From Himantopus leucocephalus (Eukaryota; Chordata; Aves; Charadriiformes; Recurvirostridae), in the NCBI GenBank assembly GCA_003993805.1, contig RSEF01000024.1, positions 6,805,477-6,869,476 on the forward strand: a DNA stretch of 64,000 nucleotides. Direction: 5' to 3'. Numbering within the stretch: the stretch's first letter is position 1; every line of letters starts with the position of its first letter. The position numbers were made by a program, and so were the translations under genes. The notes under the pieces are model-generated. The model worked only from the letters and a program-made list of their open reading frames with translations. It was not told where the DNA came from and ran no database searches. Below are positions 1-13,600 of this stretch, one piece after another.

Positions 1-21
1 AAAAAAAAAAAAAAAAAAAAA
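1..21 (+). repeat. Poly(A) tract at window start
   Basis: Twenty-one consecutive A residues begin the window, followed by GAAAATCAGC. The tract may extend beyond the edge. It could be a simple repeat or the tail of a retroposed element outside the window. Confidence 0.95.
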
Positions 22-3000
22 GAAAATCAGCAAACGCGACTCGAACAAAGAGCAGAACTTCCTCCCCGCTCATTAGTGCTGGAAAAGCAACAGAAAAAAA
101 TCCCCAGGACATAACCTCCTCTTCAGCTCTGAAGTCTGAATGGCTTGAGGAGAGGGTGGGTTGGTTTATTCTTCGCATTTCACCTTGCTCCAAGAGTCGG
201 GCTGCACATTTTTATAAAGAAGGTACAGAGAGGAGCCCGTGCCAATGAAGGCGCCCCCAAAACCACATGGCCTGTGTGCTGGCTCTGCAAAAGCCCACCC
301 TGGGGCAGGCAGATCCCTTCACACGAGTCTCTCCCGCAGGCACTGCCCCATCGGTCCCCGCTTTCAGGCGCTGTCGGCAGCTCGAGGCAGCACGCGGCGA
401 CCCTCCCGGCCCCTGGCATGCTCCTGCTCCTTCCTCCCTCCAGAGCGGGTGACTCCAGAGGAAAACCACCTCTCCTCGCCTTCCCCATCCACCCCGCAGC
501 TGGGGCCGGTGGTGGGAGAGGAGGGGGGCTGCTGGGTGGCACAGGGGACATCACTTGCCCTCACCTCCCATCTGGTCCCCAAGCACCGCCACCCGCTGTA
601 ACAGCAAACCCATGGACTGAAATGTGGGTGAAATACACCACCTCTTTGGAAGGGGGAGAGAAGGGAGAAATGTCTCCACAGCCACAAGAGCCACCAATGG
701 GTCGCCAGGAACCCTTCTCCATTTGCCCGCATTCCAGTGCCGAAAAGGTTCGGAGAGCGACTGGCAGCTTCTGGCTTTCACAAGGAGAAATAACCCTCAC
801 GTAGCGTTAGCGTCGCTCTCCCTGACAGAGGTATAGCACAAATTCTCTAAAGAGCATCTTTGCCACACGCGGGGGCTGCAGCGACGGCAGCACAGCTGGG
901 AGGAGGAGCAACCCTCTTCCCTCACGGCACACGATCCGCTGCATCTTATCAATAATTATTAAGACAAGGCAAATGTATGTTGACCTAGTTAGAGGTCCAA
1001 GAACAAAACCAGCCACAGTGGCTCCGTTTAATAACCCAGCAGTTCTGACAAAACCAGGCCTGTCTGGTTGCTGCAGGAGCCTCAGCATTAACACCTGCAT
1101 CCCACAAGGACCAGCAACACCCAAAGCACCACGGCTCAGAGGAGACAGCAGCACGTGAAACGTGCAGGGCTTCTCACAGTGCCTGCGCCCAGCCCTGGTC
1201 CTGCCACGGACCCCAGGAGAGGAGTCTGCACGTCAGCAGATGAGCACGTTGCCAGGGGAGCCTGGAAGAATTCTGGTACCTGCTCATCTAGCAGAATTTA
1301 CGTACGGATTTGGCACCTGGACCATAAATTACTGCTACGCCAAGCAAAGCAGGCTGACTCAGAGCACTCCCTCAACAGAACTCGGAACAGGAGCAGAGGT
1401 ACCAGCTCTGCAAACTGGTACAGCATGAGTGAGCTGCATCCGAGCCGTAACCCCACTGAAGAGTTCTCCTCCACCATGAACGGGGATGAGAGCGTGCTAC
1501 CAGGGCCACCTTGTCATTCCCATTGTCGGCATATTTAGCTGTTCTCACAAGGCAGCAGCTTTCATGAAGAGCCATACTTGAGCGCAGCCCTGCCTCCTTC
1601 AGCAGGGCTACGGGCACAGCCGTGCTGGAGGGCTGTGCGCTCCCTCGCCCTGAAAGGGGGGACCCTCTTCTCCAAGAAGAAAGGCAGGCCACCGGCTCTT
1701 CTGCCACAGTGTCGAGTGGGGCTGGTGACCGGGAGGGAGTGCAGGAGCCAGGCGTGCGCCAGGACCACGCTGCCCTTTGGCAGAGCAGGATGGAAGGGAT
1801 GCGACAGCCAGGGCAGGAGGAGCTGGGATGCCCGGGATCCGGGGCCATAATCACTGCACACCCCCCAACTCCAGTCATCTTCCTCCTGCCACTGCTCTCA
1901 CGGGCTCAGCCTAGGCTGGTTGGAAATGGCAACGTGCCTGCCAGCTCTGAGCCCAGTGCTGGTAGCTCTTTATCAGCCCTCTTAAAAACCTCGCTGATTA
2001 ATTTTCCCAGGTAACATGGAGAGTTTCAGGGAGTAATGACGAGGGCAGGATAGCGCTACCGTGATCCCAGCAGCTCACCAACACCATCACGCTCCACTGA
2101 GAGGCATTTGATTCAGGGGGCTCGCAAGGATGCCAGCGGGCCCTCGGAAGGAAAGCAGTACCTCCGGGAACAGGGACCTCAATGCAAAACCCAGCGATGA
2201 CGGGGAGGGAACGGCCCCAGCAGGCAGCTCCCTCGAGCCAGGGAGCTGAGGCAATGCTACGGCGAGCGGAGCATCGGTGAGGAGGAGGGAAGTGACCCTG
2301 CAGCCATACACAGCGCTGATGTGACTGCTGTACCAAACTATCCAGGAGTGTAAGAAACGCCATAGTGGGTCAGAGGGATGCTCTGTCTGCCCAGTACTTT
2401 GCCCTGGCAGCAGCAAGAGCAGTCGCTGCTCCAGGAGGGCACACAACCGTGGGCATTTCTGCAGTCTGATCCCCTCCCGCCTGCCCAGCATCCCCCATCG
2501 CATCAGGGATGCGAGCTGGGACATCCCTGCCTAGTCTTTTCAGTAGCTGCTTATGGATCTGCTGTCCATGGATGCATCTAATCAACCCCTCCCAACCCCG
2601 GTGATAGGATCTGTGTCTGCAGCCTTTTGCTACTGCAAAGCTGACAAACCACTGCCAGAACAGCACTTTCTGTCAAAGCGATCCCCTCCCCACCGTGTGA
2701 GCACTGGGGGATTCGGTGAGTAACAGTTTATGCTTCAAAGACGGCAGGGAAATACTCCGGATAGCTCAAAACAGGATCACAAAAAATGATTCAGGGCTGG
2801 AAGAATTAGTCAGATGTTGTGGGATGCAGCACAATCCCCAGCACCCATCTGCGAGCGGTGCCTTGGTCACCGCAGACATGGAGAAGCGAGATCCCGTGTC
2901 CGCCTGGCAGCGGCACAACAGTATTTCCAGCCTGGGAGCTCAACTTAGGCAAATTCAACCTTGAAATAAGATGCAATTTCCTAGCAACAAGTAATGAGAT

Positions 3001-6000
3001 GCTAGGGCAACTTACCAGCAGAGCAAGTGGACTCCACGTGGTTCAAAGTCTTTAAATGCAATGAGATTTCGTTATGACACGCTTTCACCTGCCTTCCGAG
3101 TGTCCAGGGGCTGGAGAACGCCCTGGCCCGCAACACAGCTCTTAGCAGTCCGTTTGGGTTTAACCTGGGGGAAGCGGGGAGCGGCACAGGAGGGCCTGCC
3201 ACCCCCCGGCATTGCTGCAGCGTTGCCCGTTATTTTCAGAAAGCATACGCCCTCCGAGAGGAATAGGCCTTTAGCACAACGGCAGAGAAGCACAACGACC
3301 CCAGGCTGTGCTCTGTTGGCTTTGGCGTCTTCAGTTCCTGGGAGCTGGGACCCCAGGATTCGCCAGTGACTTGGAAGGTGTGACCTACTGCGTCTCGCTC
3401 ACCCACAACACACACACAGTTTTATCACAGACCTGAGCTCATTCTGTCCCCTCCTCCTGCCTCCGATTTGCTTCCCTGCAGTGACACTTGGGATTAATCC
3501 CTCCAACCCGGGCAAATGTGAAAGGCTCTCGAGCGGTGCCCACCCCCACCCCTGCCAGGTCGGAGCATCGCTCGGGGCAAGGGACACGAGGACAGTGTGG
3601 ACACCGTCATCACCGGCCTGGGGGGACACCTCCTCGGCCACTGGCCTTCTGCCCACGGCTCCCTCCTGCTCTGCACGGTTCAGTGGTGCCTTCACAGCAT
3701 TCGCTGTGCCAGGACAGCCCGGGGCCTCAGCGCCAGCTTCGGCAGTCACGGCTGGCCTCATCCAAGCCGGCTGCCACGGAGAAGCCGCAGCCCACGCTAG
3801 GAAGCTACCGCGGCTGGGTCACCCCAGGAGGGCAGGCGCAGAAGGGAGCCACGGACATGGGGGTGCAAAGGGACAGCCCCTGGAACAGGTTGGAGAGTCC
3901 CTCCCTGGATGGCATGCAGCATCCAGCCTCATGTGCCCACCTCCAAAGGCTGTGGGGAACTCCCCCCTAAAGGGCTTGGGGACAGACTTCCACGACAGGG
4001 TCCCCCCAACCACAGCCCTTCTGTCTAGGGCAGGGACCCAGCTCTCCATCCCTCCCCAGCCCGGGAACACTCGCACTTCTGCCCTGGTCCAGCCCCTGCG
4101 GTGCTGCAGCCACCTCTCGCCTCCAAAAAGCCTTTCAAAACTGACAGGACACAAATTATTCACCCCTTTCAGCTGCTATTCAAGCCTTGCTGGCAACCCT
4201 TCTCAGCAGCTGCTGCCTCACACACGCGCCTCCGATGCGGCGCTGGAGGGGTGAGCAGAGGCCGGTGGGGCGATTTTGGGAACAAGGAGGGGCAAGCTGA
4301 GCATCACACACAGCCACACAAGGAGGCACCTCATCCACAAGCAACGAGGAAGGCACTGTGAGCACAGTCTGCACAACAAGCGGAGCAGAGAGCTGTGCCG
4401 CTGCCGGGCAGGATGAGCACGCTTTCACTGCAAAAAGGTGAGCTCTCCCAGGGAAGGCGGCAGGGAGGGCAGCACGGGATGGGCTCTCCGTGCTCCTGGC
4501 TGAGACACCTTAGCCAGCGCACAAGGTAAAGCGGCAGGGCCCGTACCCAGCCAATTCACCAACATTTTATTCATAAAAACACCGCAAAGTTCACACGCAT
4601 TCACTAATTACTCAACCTGCTCCTCTGCCAGGTGAATAATGAGGGGAAAAATAATCAGCAATTTGTTCAAAACCACACGGAGAAATTAATGAATTGCGTT
4701 ATTGCAACACTCTGCTCTGCATACCGAAACTCAGAGCTAACATGTCCTGCGCAGCTGTGCTGTTGCACGTATAAGAACCCACGGCGCACACAAAAGAGCA
4801 GCCCATACCTAACTAGCGCCCACCATGCGGCAGCGTTTTCAGCGCATACCCCCTCCCCTGCCAGCCGGTTCAGGCCCCGCTGAGACAGAGCTGCCCACGG
4901 GGCGACAGGCAGCCCTCGCCGCCACAGACGCTTCTTGCGGCCAGGGTTCAGCGCAACCGGACTCGAGCTGCTCGGGCCAGGGCAGGCCACGGTGCTTGGA
5001 CACCTGGAGCAGGGGCGGCAGCTCCCGCCGACCCTCAGCAAAGCTGCTGGACATGGCAGCATCCCGATTTCGTACGGAGCTTGGATCACAACCGACAGCT
5101 CGCCCCTGCAAGGACAAGGGTGCTCGCTGCAGCAGGGTGCCTCCCACACCCCCAGCACCGCGGCAGAGGCGTCCGGGGCACGTCAGCCCCAGCCCCCTTA
5201 GTGCTCGCAGCAAGCGAGGAATGAGAGACAAGAAATCAGTAAAGTACCCTCTTCCAGCTTCTTCCAGCATGACAGCCGCAGCAGAGGAAAGCCCTGTACA
5301 GGACACTGAATGTTAAAACCCCTTCAGTGGATCCCACGGTAACAGGCAGCTCGACTTCCCTTCAGATCTAATTTCCGTGCCTGGCCTTTACTGCCTTCAC
5401 CCTCATCCCCACGCAACGAGGAGAGGTGGCTCGAGGCAACGGATCCGTGCCGAAGCCCCACTTGTGAACAGGGCGTGCTGGGCGAGAGCCCCGCTTCCCT
5501 CTGCTCCCCCCTTTGGGGCTTCTTTTTCTGCCACCCTCGCTCTGAAGCACGAACAAGAGCAGCATGTCTGGACAAGCTGCCGCAGCTTGCCTCCTTCAGT
5601 GGCGAGCCCTGCCCTAACGCCGGCTGCCAGCGCTCGCTTGGTGCTCACACCCATGCTGGCAGCGGCATGCAGTGCCCCAAACCCCGTCCCACGCGGCTGG
5701 AGGCCATGTCCAGGGGCGCCGGGCACAGACCGAAGCCGGGGCTGAGCCGGACCTGGCACAGCTACACCTCAGAGGAGAGTTATCTTTAAAAACCAGCGAG
5801 GAGGCTCCTGCCTCGTTGGAGCGCTTGAAAGCCCAGCCAGGCCTTGCTCTCTGCAGTGCTGCTAATTACCACCGTGTTTCCAGAAGGCAGGAATAATTAA
5901 AGCACCTTCCCTTTCCCCCGAGAGCGAGAGCAGGAGCCTTAGCGGATGGCAGAGGGAAGGGAAGCCATTTCCCAAACTTCTCCGCTCTCCTTAGGAGCTG

Positions 6001-7269
6001 GCCCCGGCGGCAGGGCAGAGCGCACTGCCCGAGAGCGACGAGGAGCCTCCCCGGGGGATGCTTCTGTCACCACACACCCAAAGGGGGAAAGGAGGAGCGA
6101 GAGCAAACCAGCTGGCACGAGAGGGCTGGATGGGAAACGGCAGGATTTGTGGCTGAAGAGGCACTGAAGAGCCAGCACGTCTGCTCCTGAGGAGCCGCTT
6201 CAGCCAGGGGATTATTGCCTTTGCACACTAATTATTTTAGAAGAAAATCATCCACTAGAATAGCGTGAAAAAGCATCATAGACCGTTAGCACTGGAAGCC
6301 CCCACCTCGTGCGCTCCGGCATCCCGACGCGCTGTGTCACCCTGTTGGTCCACGGAGGAGGCAGCAGCTGTAAGCACGGAGCCACCACGGGAGAGCCCCA
6401 GGGCCACAGCGCCAGTCTTCGGCCAACACCAACTTTCGGACACAGGCCCTGCAACTCCAGGAAAGTTGCACACAAATGTTATCGTCTCCATAGCGGCAAA
6501 TGGCAGCACACATCTTCCAGAGCGTAATCACAGAGAGGTGAGGGGAAGGATGGAAACAAAAGGCAGCAATAAATCACTTCCCTGCTGCTACCCGAGGAGA
6601 TATAATTAAGTTTATGCCTAGAGTGGCGTTGCTGACAGTAGTCCCGGAATGAGATAAACATAACGCGCGAGGTTAGGCTGTAATAATACAAGTGCAGAGT
6701 GGCAGGTGATACGTGCGCTCAGTAATGGGCCTCAATTAGGGAGCTGCGATCTCCAAACGCAAGCTACAGGGGAGACTGCCACTACATTCCTTAAAAGCTG
6801 CACATCGGATGGCGCGGGGCGCCGGCGTGCATCCAGAAAGGGCTCTGCTGCCTCCAGCAAAGCGCCCGGTGCTCCTGCCCAGGGGTGTCCCCCCCTTCCC
6901 GGGTCCCCGGCCCCACCGTCACCCACGCACGGCACAGAGGGCGGCACGCAGAGGTCCGCCACGGTGCCGAGCTCGCCAGCCCGCGTCCTACTCGCGCTTA
7001 AGCACAGGCTTAACTGTAAGCACATGAAGTGTCCACTGATCTCCAAAGGATTATTCGCGGGCTCAGCTGCCCACACCGGGTGCTCTGCAGGCGTGGGGCA
7101 GGGCGGCTCAGCGTGGCACCCCAGGGACAAAAGGCGGTGACAACCCCGCAAACGGGGGGTGTAACCAAAATAGCAAGGTGCGCCCCATCCAGCAGGCTCG
7201 GCACAGGGACCGTCGCTGAGGTTTGAAGCCAAGCTGGTCAAAACCAAAACACTGCGGTCAGTGCAAACC

Positions 7270-7500
7270 ATCTTGTACTTGAACACATCTGCATTTTTTC
7301 AAATGCTTTCCCCAATTCTCTCAAAAAAATTTTCTACAACCCTGTATTAATTCTCAGTTATTTATAAAAAGAGGTTTGTTAGGGTTTTTTGGTAGCATGC
7401 AATAATTGAAGACAATCGCAGAACAGGAGTAAGTTTTCAAAGTAGTCTAGTCTTGCAATATTTTTCCAACCTTCTTATTGTAAAGTATCTGAAGAAGCCT
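7270..7500. promoter_or_regulatory. AT-rich island, candidate conserved element
   Basis: About 230 bp of AT-rich sequence between GC-rich flanks, with TATTAATTC, GCAATAATTG and poly-A/T runs. No coding. Proposed as a possible enhancer only from its composition contrast. Confidence 0.3.
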
Positions 7501-8119
7501 CATTCTGCCCTTCCCCACAGTCTTTTAAAGTTTGCAGGCGGCGTTTACATTAACACATTTCTGCAGAAAGGTATGCAGCTCTATTGATGCCGACCCAGGT
7601 GGTATTACCCGATGCCACCTCCAGCGAGAAGTCAGACCTGGCTACCTGCAAAGCGCTGCGTTGGCAGCTCAGGCCAGAGGAGGACACCCCAAAGGCAGCC
7701 GAGCATCTGCAGGGTGGTATCTGTGCAAATGCCTCTTCCTTTCCTCCAGCATCACGACACAAGGTGCAGATGCTGCCCAGCGCTACCACGGCGGTCGGCA
7801 TCCCACCTCCAGCCCCTGTTCCCTCCCTGGCCAAGAGGAGCCTCCGAAACACAGAGTAGGGCCCAGCTCAGCTGAGAGCACCCAGCTGCCATCTGGACGG
7901 ATAACAGGATTTTTTTCCACGCATATATGAAAGAGGGGGTGGGGGAAGGCTGAGGAGAAACGAGGCTGCAAAATGAATTCAGCATCAATTATTCTAAAAT
8001 ATGCGTGTTAATATGGGAAGGGCTCCACGGCTGCATCCATCTCCACTTCTGTTCGTTGCAAGCATCAAAATGTGACCCGGGAAGATGACAGCATCTCGCG
8101 TCTCACTTACACAAACACG

Positions 8120-8480
8120 AGCTGGGAAAGGGGGGATATTAAAAAGGGAGACAATGCTGCATATTAAAATGCCACAGATGGAGCTTTCTGCAGCCTTTGC
8201 AGTCTGCCTCGGAGATTATTGCTGGGCCATATTGTATTAAAAATGGGGGGTGGGTGTGTTATTTATTTAATTTTTAAATAAATTCCATCTCCTAGTCATG
8301 CCGGATGGATGAAGTGAGCTCTTGAGCTCCAGCCAGCTTTTCCGGCAAACCCACATGAAAAATGCATTTTCATTAATACAAACTGTTTGCAGTAGGTAAA
8401 TTAATTCTGGAAATGGTTTTCATACATGGCAAATTATACGTTCAGTGAAAACACTAGACGACACTCTACAGTCATAATAA
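8120..8480. promoter_or_regulatory. AT-rich island with palindrome, candidate conserved element
   Basis: An AT-rich interval containing GCATATTAAAATGCC, the perfect inverted repeat at 8261-8283, TTCATTAATACAAAC and GTAAATTAATTC. Several TAAT cores occur within 360 bp. No open frame of note. Confidence 0.35.
8261..8283. repeat. Perfect AT inverted repeat
   Basis: Arm ATTTATTTAA (8261-8270), a TTT loop, and the exact reverse complement TTAAATAAAT (8274-8283). It is inside an AT-rich island and could form a small hairpin or simply reflect AT-rich composition. Confidence 0.85.
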
Positions 8481-9834
8481 AAGCCCTGCGTTCCCTTTAA
8501 TGAAGCGCGATTGCCAGGTAAAGACAGCTATCTGGACAATTAAACAAATAAGTAAATAGGTGAGTAAAAGCTGAGGGGTTTGGTGGCACCAGGCGGCTGC
8601 TGGGCTCCCGCAGCTATCCCAGCATCGCAGAGCCGGATCCGGCCCCACAGGCTCCAGTTCCCCAGTGAGGAGCAGGATGAGAAGGAGGAGCCTGTACCCC
8701 CTCCCATCGCTGCGGTGCAAGGGCTGAGGGTCCCATCGCGGAAAGGTGCAAGGGGATGTGAACTCTGAGAGCAACACCAGTGAGGAGCGCAGCGTGGCTG
8801 GCCAGGGAGCAACAAAAGGGACTGCCAACCCTCCGCCGTCTCCCAGACGAGAAACGAGCTCAAATATTAAGCTCTCCCCTCACAAGTTTCTCTTTTGCTC
8901 TCAAATCGTTTTATGTCTCTTTTAACAGTCCCGTTTCCGAGCGCCTGCTTATGGCAAGGGAAGCGATATATAATTGATGAAATGACGATGTGCTACAGCC
9001 CCAGCTAGAAGACATCTGTTCTGCACGTAGACTCGCTCAGGTGCTGTCACGCTGCATTTACCGCAGCGTATCAGAGCCCGACTGCGTATGCTAATGTCGG
9101 GCCAGCCCAGATCCGTAATACCGTACAGCTCGGGGTGTCGGGAGCTAGGGAGATATTGCTGTAGGTATTTACACCCCTCTGCTGCGACTGTCCTGCCCTC
9201 CCTGCCATGCATTTCAGGCTTATTTCCACAAACTGCTTCCTTCCCCCCACCCCTCGGTGCCCATGGCGCTGCTGCACCAAGCCTGCGCCCAGCGACCCAA
9301 GCTGCCAGGCGTTTGGGGCGACGGCACCGCTGCACCCTTCCGGCAGCACGCCGCGCACCCACAGCCCCTCTTCACACAAGTCACCTACTAACCCACTGCC
9401 TTTTCCTTGGCAGTTCTGACTTGTAAAAACGAGGGCCAAACGGAAGGCAGGTACGATGCCTTGGAAGCGGAGGAACCATCTCAAAGCGATTCGAAGAGCA
9501 GAGCACATATCAATCCCCGCATTTGTCATGGGGAACTGAGAGCCACGGAAGGAGGGGGCAGCATTTCATAACAGCCTGCCGCATTAGAAAACAAAGAATG
9601 ATAAAGAATCTTTTAGTCACCTCTTAATTACATATTCTGGGTACATTAAGAAAGGAGAAATGCATCTCAGGTCACTGCCTGTCACCGTGACAAAGGCCCA
9701 TGATGAGTTCTGTATTCAAAATATTTGCACTAATTATCAGCACAGTTCCCCTTTGAAAGCGCTCGGAGGGAAGGATGGTGTTTCACCCGAGGGAATCAGC
9801 TCGCAGCCTGCACTGGTTTCACTGCACTACAGAT

Positions 9835-9860
9835 AAATATACTCGTGCGCGTGTATATTT
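9835..9860. repeat. Short inverted repeat
   Basis: AAATATAC at 9835-9842 and GTATATTT at 9853-9860 are perfect 8-bp arms around a 10-nt alternating pyrimidine-purine, CpG-containing loop (TCGTGCGCGT). Confidence 0.7.
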
Positions 9861-10699
9861 TTACCAACGTGCCCGCATATGTATCCATGGAGAAAAACCT
9901 ATAAATGCCTAACACTCCTCTCGTGGGGCTGGAGAGCGGGAGCAGCAGAAGAGGGGCTCCCTTCCTCTCTCCTGCAGATGCTGGCAATGACACAGGCTAA
10001 GACATGATGGTCTTCGCTGGATTTCCAAAGGTGGGAGTGAGTACTCTCACCCCGGGACGACTCCTGCAGCCATGGCTTGGCCAAATGGAAAACAACCCTC
10101 TGCCGATGCAACCGCCCAGGGAAGGAGAGAAATGCATTGAATGCAAATGGGGACTGACCTTTAATTAGTGCATAAGTAGGCAGAAGGGGGAAAAACACCG
10201 CCAGAACTTCCCTAGGCACCTTCACTTTCTCAAGAGCAGCAGGAATCACAGTCTCCCCGTGTCAGTGACTCTCTAATTTTCCAGGCAGGAGCTCCCACAA
10301 AACATCCTCTCCCTCTCTGCCTGCGCTGCCACTGAGCCCACCTCCCAGGAAGGCCCAGAGGAGGGTGAGGGATGGGCAAACACAGTTCCCAGGCTCCCAC
10401 CATGGGTGCTTGCAGGATCTTATTGCAAGTGAGGCAAGAGAAGGGCCAAAGGCATTCGGTACGTGCTGTTTGTCCCCCAGATCGCTCTCTCCTGCCACCC
10501 GGCAGGACACAGAGCAGAACTCCTGCCTGTGGATAGCCTCCTCATTTGATACAAACCAACCCATGCCAAAAGCCAAGCAGACAATCCCCGAGAGTCCTGC
10601 TGCTGCTTGGGCCCACCAAGACAGCATGCTGGCCCCTGCCTCTGGGTCGCATCTTGGTGTCAGCCTTGTGGGACTCCACATTAGTTCCCCTCTTTGTTG

Positions 10700-13600
10700 C
10701 TAGCCAATAACCCACACAGCCTTCCCTGTGTGGAGCAGACACTACAGAGCAACCCCTTCTCCTCAGCAAGCATTTAATCCGACTGGACAGGAGCAAAACC
10801 GTGTAGATATAAATGGGGCAAGGAGAAAATGCTATGCTTCAGGTTCCTCAGGAAAGCATGTGGGAACAGGAGACTTATTAATAAATTCTTCTTTGTTCTG
10901 TATTGTCTGTGATAAATAGCCACACTCAGCATCAATAACTGCAAACATCCTTGGGAAAGAGAGACATGCAGAAACCCATCACGCTGCTGAAAGCGGAGAA
11001 TGGATTCAATTTCAGTTTTGAAGGCAAATTTCACAGTCCTAAACAAAATTATCTGAAGGAGCTGCTGTGGCTACACATGCAATAAATGTAAGGTTATGGC
11101 TGCTAAAGCAGGAGAACGTCTCCCAAGAGTTGTAATATCTTAAGCTAAAGGACAAGAAAGAATAGCCCCATTCAGGATGATGCCTTTGGAAAAATAACAT
11201 TTATGTTTCCAAATAAAAAATGTTTTTATTAAGGAACACAACACTTCTGGAATGCTATGGCCCTAGAGATTACTCAAACTCCCACCCCTTTGCTGGCATC
11301 CAAAAGTAGATTTCCATGAGATTTTAAACACTGCTGAGACCTCAATAATTTGGGGGTAGGAGGGAAAAGAGAACAGTAGCAAGAGACATTCCTAATGGCT
11401 AAGACATGAAAAACGCAGCTTTATTTTTTGATGATTGCATTAGATTTTTTATCACAGAGATGAAAAATGAGCAGCTACCACCTCCTAATTCACTGCCTGG
11501 GGACTGGATTCCTCTTCACTGCCGTATGAGGAGAGGCACTGAAAGCAGCACTGTGCAGGAAATGAGTTATACTTAAGAAGAGCCCACCGCATTGTGGAAA
11601 AATAGCAAGCTAGTGCAAAGTGCATATACAGAGGGCATGAGAAAGCCCAGTCCCACGCTTAGGACACGCGGCAAACTAAGTTTCCACGTGAATGGCTTTA
11701 AAGGCAATTAAAATAAAGATGAGAAAGGGCAGGAACTGGAAACCATGTCACCTGGCATTGCCCTGACTCGCTCAGCAGCCCAGCTGGCGCTCCCAAGCCA
11801 TCAGGGGGAAGGCAGGAGGCACAGGGTCGTGACACATGGCAGGGAGCGGCCTGTTCTGCAGGGAGGGCTGGAGATGTAGCACGATTACACTCCGCTAGGT
11901 CGCAAATAACATAACCCGGTCGCCTCAGGGTGGGCAGCGTCTAATTGCAAACACCGAAGGGCCACTACTCAGCTACGACCCCCTCGCGGCACCGCCGCCC
12001 GGCCAGCACCGCGGACAGCGCCTCAGCACCGCGGACAGCGCCCCGTCCCTTTAAACCTGTGGCTTCAGCTTATTTACTTACTGACGCACGGAGGGGAAAG
12101 GAAGGGGTATTTTATACCTAAGGTATTAGAGAGGTTCTCTCTACTCTGGGGGCTCTGAGCGTGCCAACACAGCAGAGGAAGAATTCAGCTTCTCCTCTCT
12201 TCTCCCCTGCTGCCAGCATGTGTTTCCACCTACAGACGTAGTGACTTCCCTGGGAAGCTCCGAGGAGTGGGAAGTGCCATCCAAGATGGTCTGAAGAAGT
12301 GGTACAACCACCCAGCACATGCACCACGAATGCGAGGAGATACGATTTTTTCAGTTTGTATTTTCCTGAACAGTTTCTCCCATGAGATATCACCTGGATA
12401 TACACAAAAATCCACCACAAGCCTGAAGCCAGATTTGTACCTACAGGTACAGAAGAGCTTTCCCCCTGCCACTTGACTGTAGGGCAGAATGAGTTTGTGC
12501 ACGCACCTGGGATTATTGGCCAAATCCAACCACAGCAGCTCTTTTCCAACAACTAAAAGCTCAGCGCTGCTGCTAATGCTTCCTTTGGGCGACACGAGCA
12601 AGATTCAGACGGTTGTCACAAAAGAACATGTCTTGCTTGAGTTTAACCTGACTGAAATGCACAAGTGCTAAAGGAAGCTATTTGCACATCAGCCTTGCAA
12701 CAGGGCATCCCCCTTTTCTTTCTTGTTAATCCTCTGCTCTGTAACCACTTTTTTCTCATGCTTTACCTTGGAGCACCATGACTTTGAAAGGATAAAGTGC
12801 ATTAAGAGTTTTAATGCTGAGGAAGATAGCAGCCTGACATTTTAATAACACTAATGCTCTGGAATTTGCAGAATTATCACTGTAATGCATAGCTCAACAC
12901 CAGTCCCTCCACTGTGATTAGTACAAGCTCTATACCACATTAAACACCAGGGGCTTTCGTGTTGCTCAGGGTAAAGAAATCAGCCCCTTCTGCGGTGCCT
13001 GAGACAGACACCGATTTTCCAGGGCCATGTGCAGAGGCAACCTAGGGATTACCACCTTCTGCCCCACCAGGTCACAGACAACTGTTCTTCACCCTCTCCC
13101 TCCTGAAGATCTCAGTTGCAGTGACAACTAAAGCAACGGTGTAAATTTAGGAAGGGTGTTTCTAACAGGCTTTTTTGTCTCAGCACAAAACCAAGCACTC
13201 TTGAATGCCAGTTTCCTAGTCTGCATCTTGCAGAATCATTCCCCAGCCATTGTTTATACATCCTACAGCTCAGTTTAATGTTACTCAAATTTCTTGGTCC
13301 TTTGCTTGTGTCAAGCCTGAAATTCATCCTAAGCCAGTGCATCTAAATCAGCAAGGATAGGATGCAGTTTGGATGACGCAGTAAGGCACAGTCAAATAGG
13401 AGGGACTCTCTTAAAAAGAAAGACGACAGTTCCTCTCCACAGAATCAGGGTGGAAAGAGACAGATGTCAACAAGTTCTACTGTGATGGCCACTCAAGCAC
13501 CCCCCCACAGCTGCATGTCGGGACTTGGTTAGCTCCAATCCCTGACAGTCAGGACAGCCACAGGAAATTTTGGGAGCTCAGGAAGAGCCAGTAGCACCCA

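Noticed and set aside
3868..3960. Possible CR1 fragment (CTGGAACAGGTTG followed by CCCTCCCTGGATGG)
   Set aside because: It shares one short string with CR1, but the rest does not align by eye. Too weak to call without a repeat library.
3481..4254. 257-codon plus-strand open frame
   Set aside because: No family resemblance, low-complexity Ser/Pro/Gly composition, competing frames on both strands, and it does not even require an ATG-near conserved start.
6268..6300. Possible CR1 3' end (ATCATAGACCGTTAGCACTGGA)
   Set aside because: It is vaguely similar to the CR1 terminal region, but only about 20 bases match loosely and the flanks do not continue.
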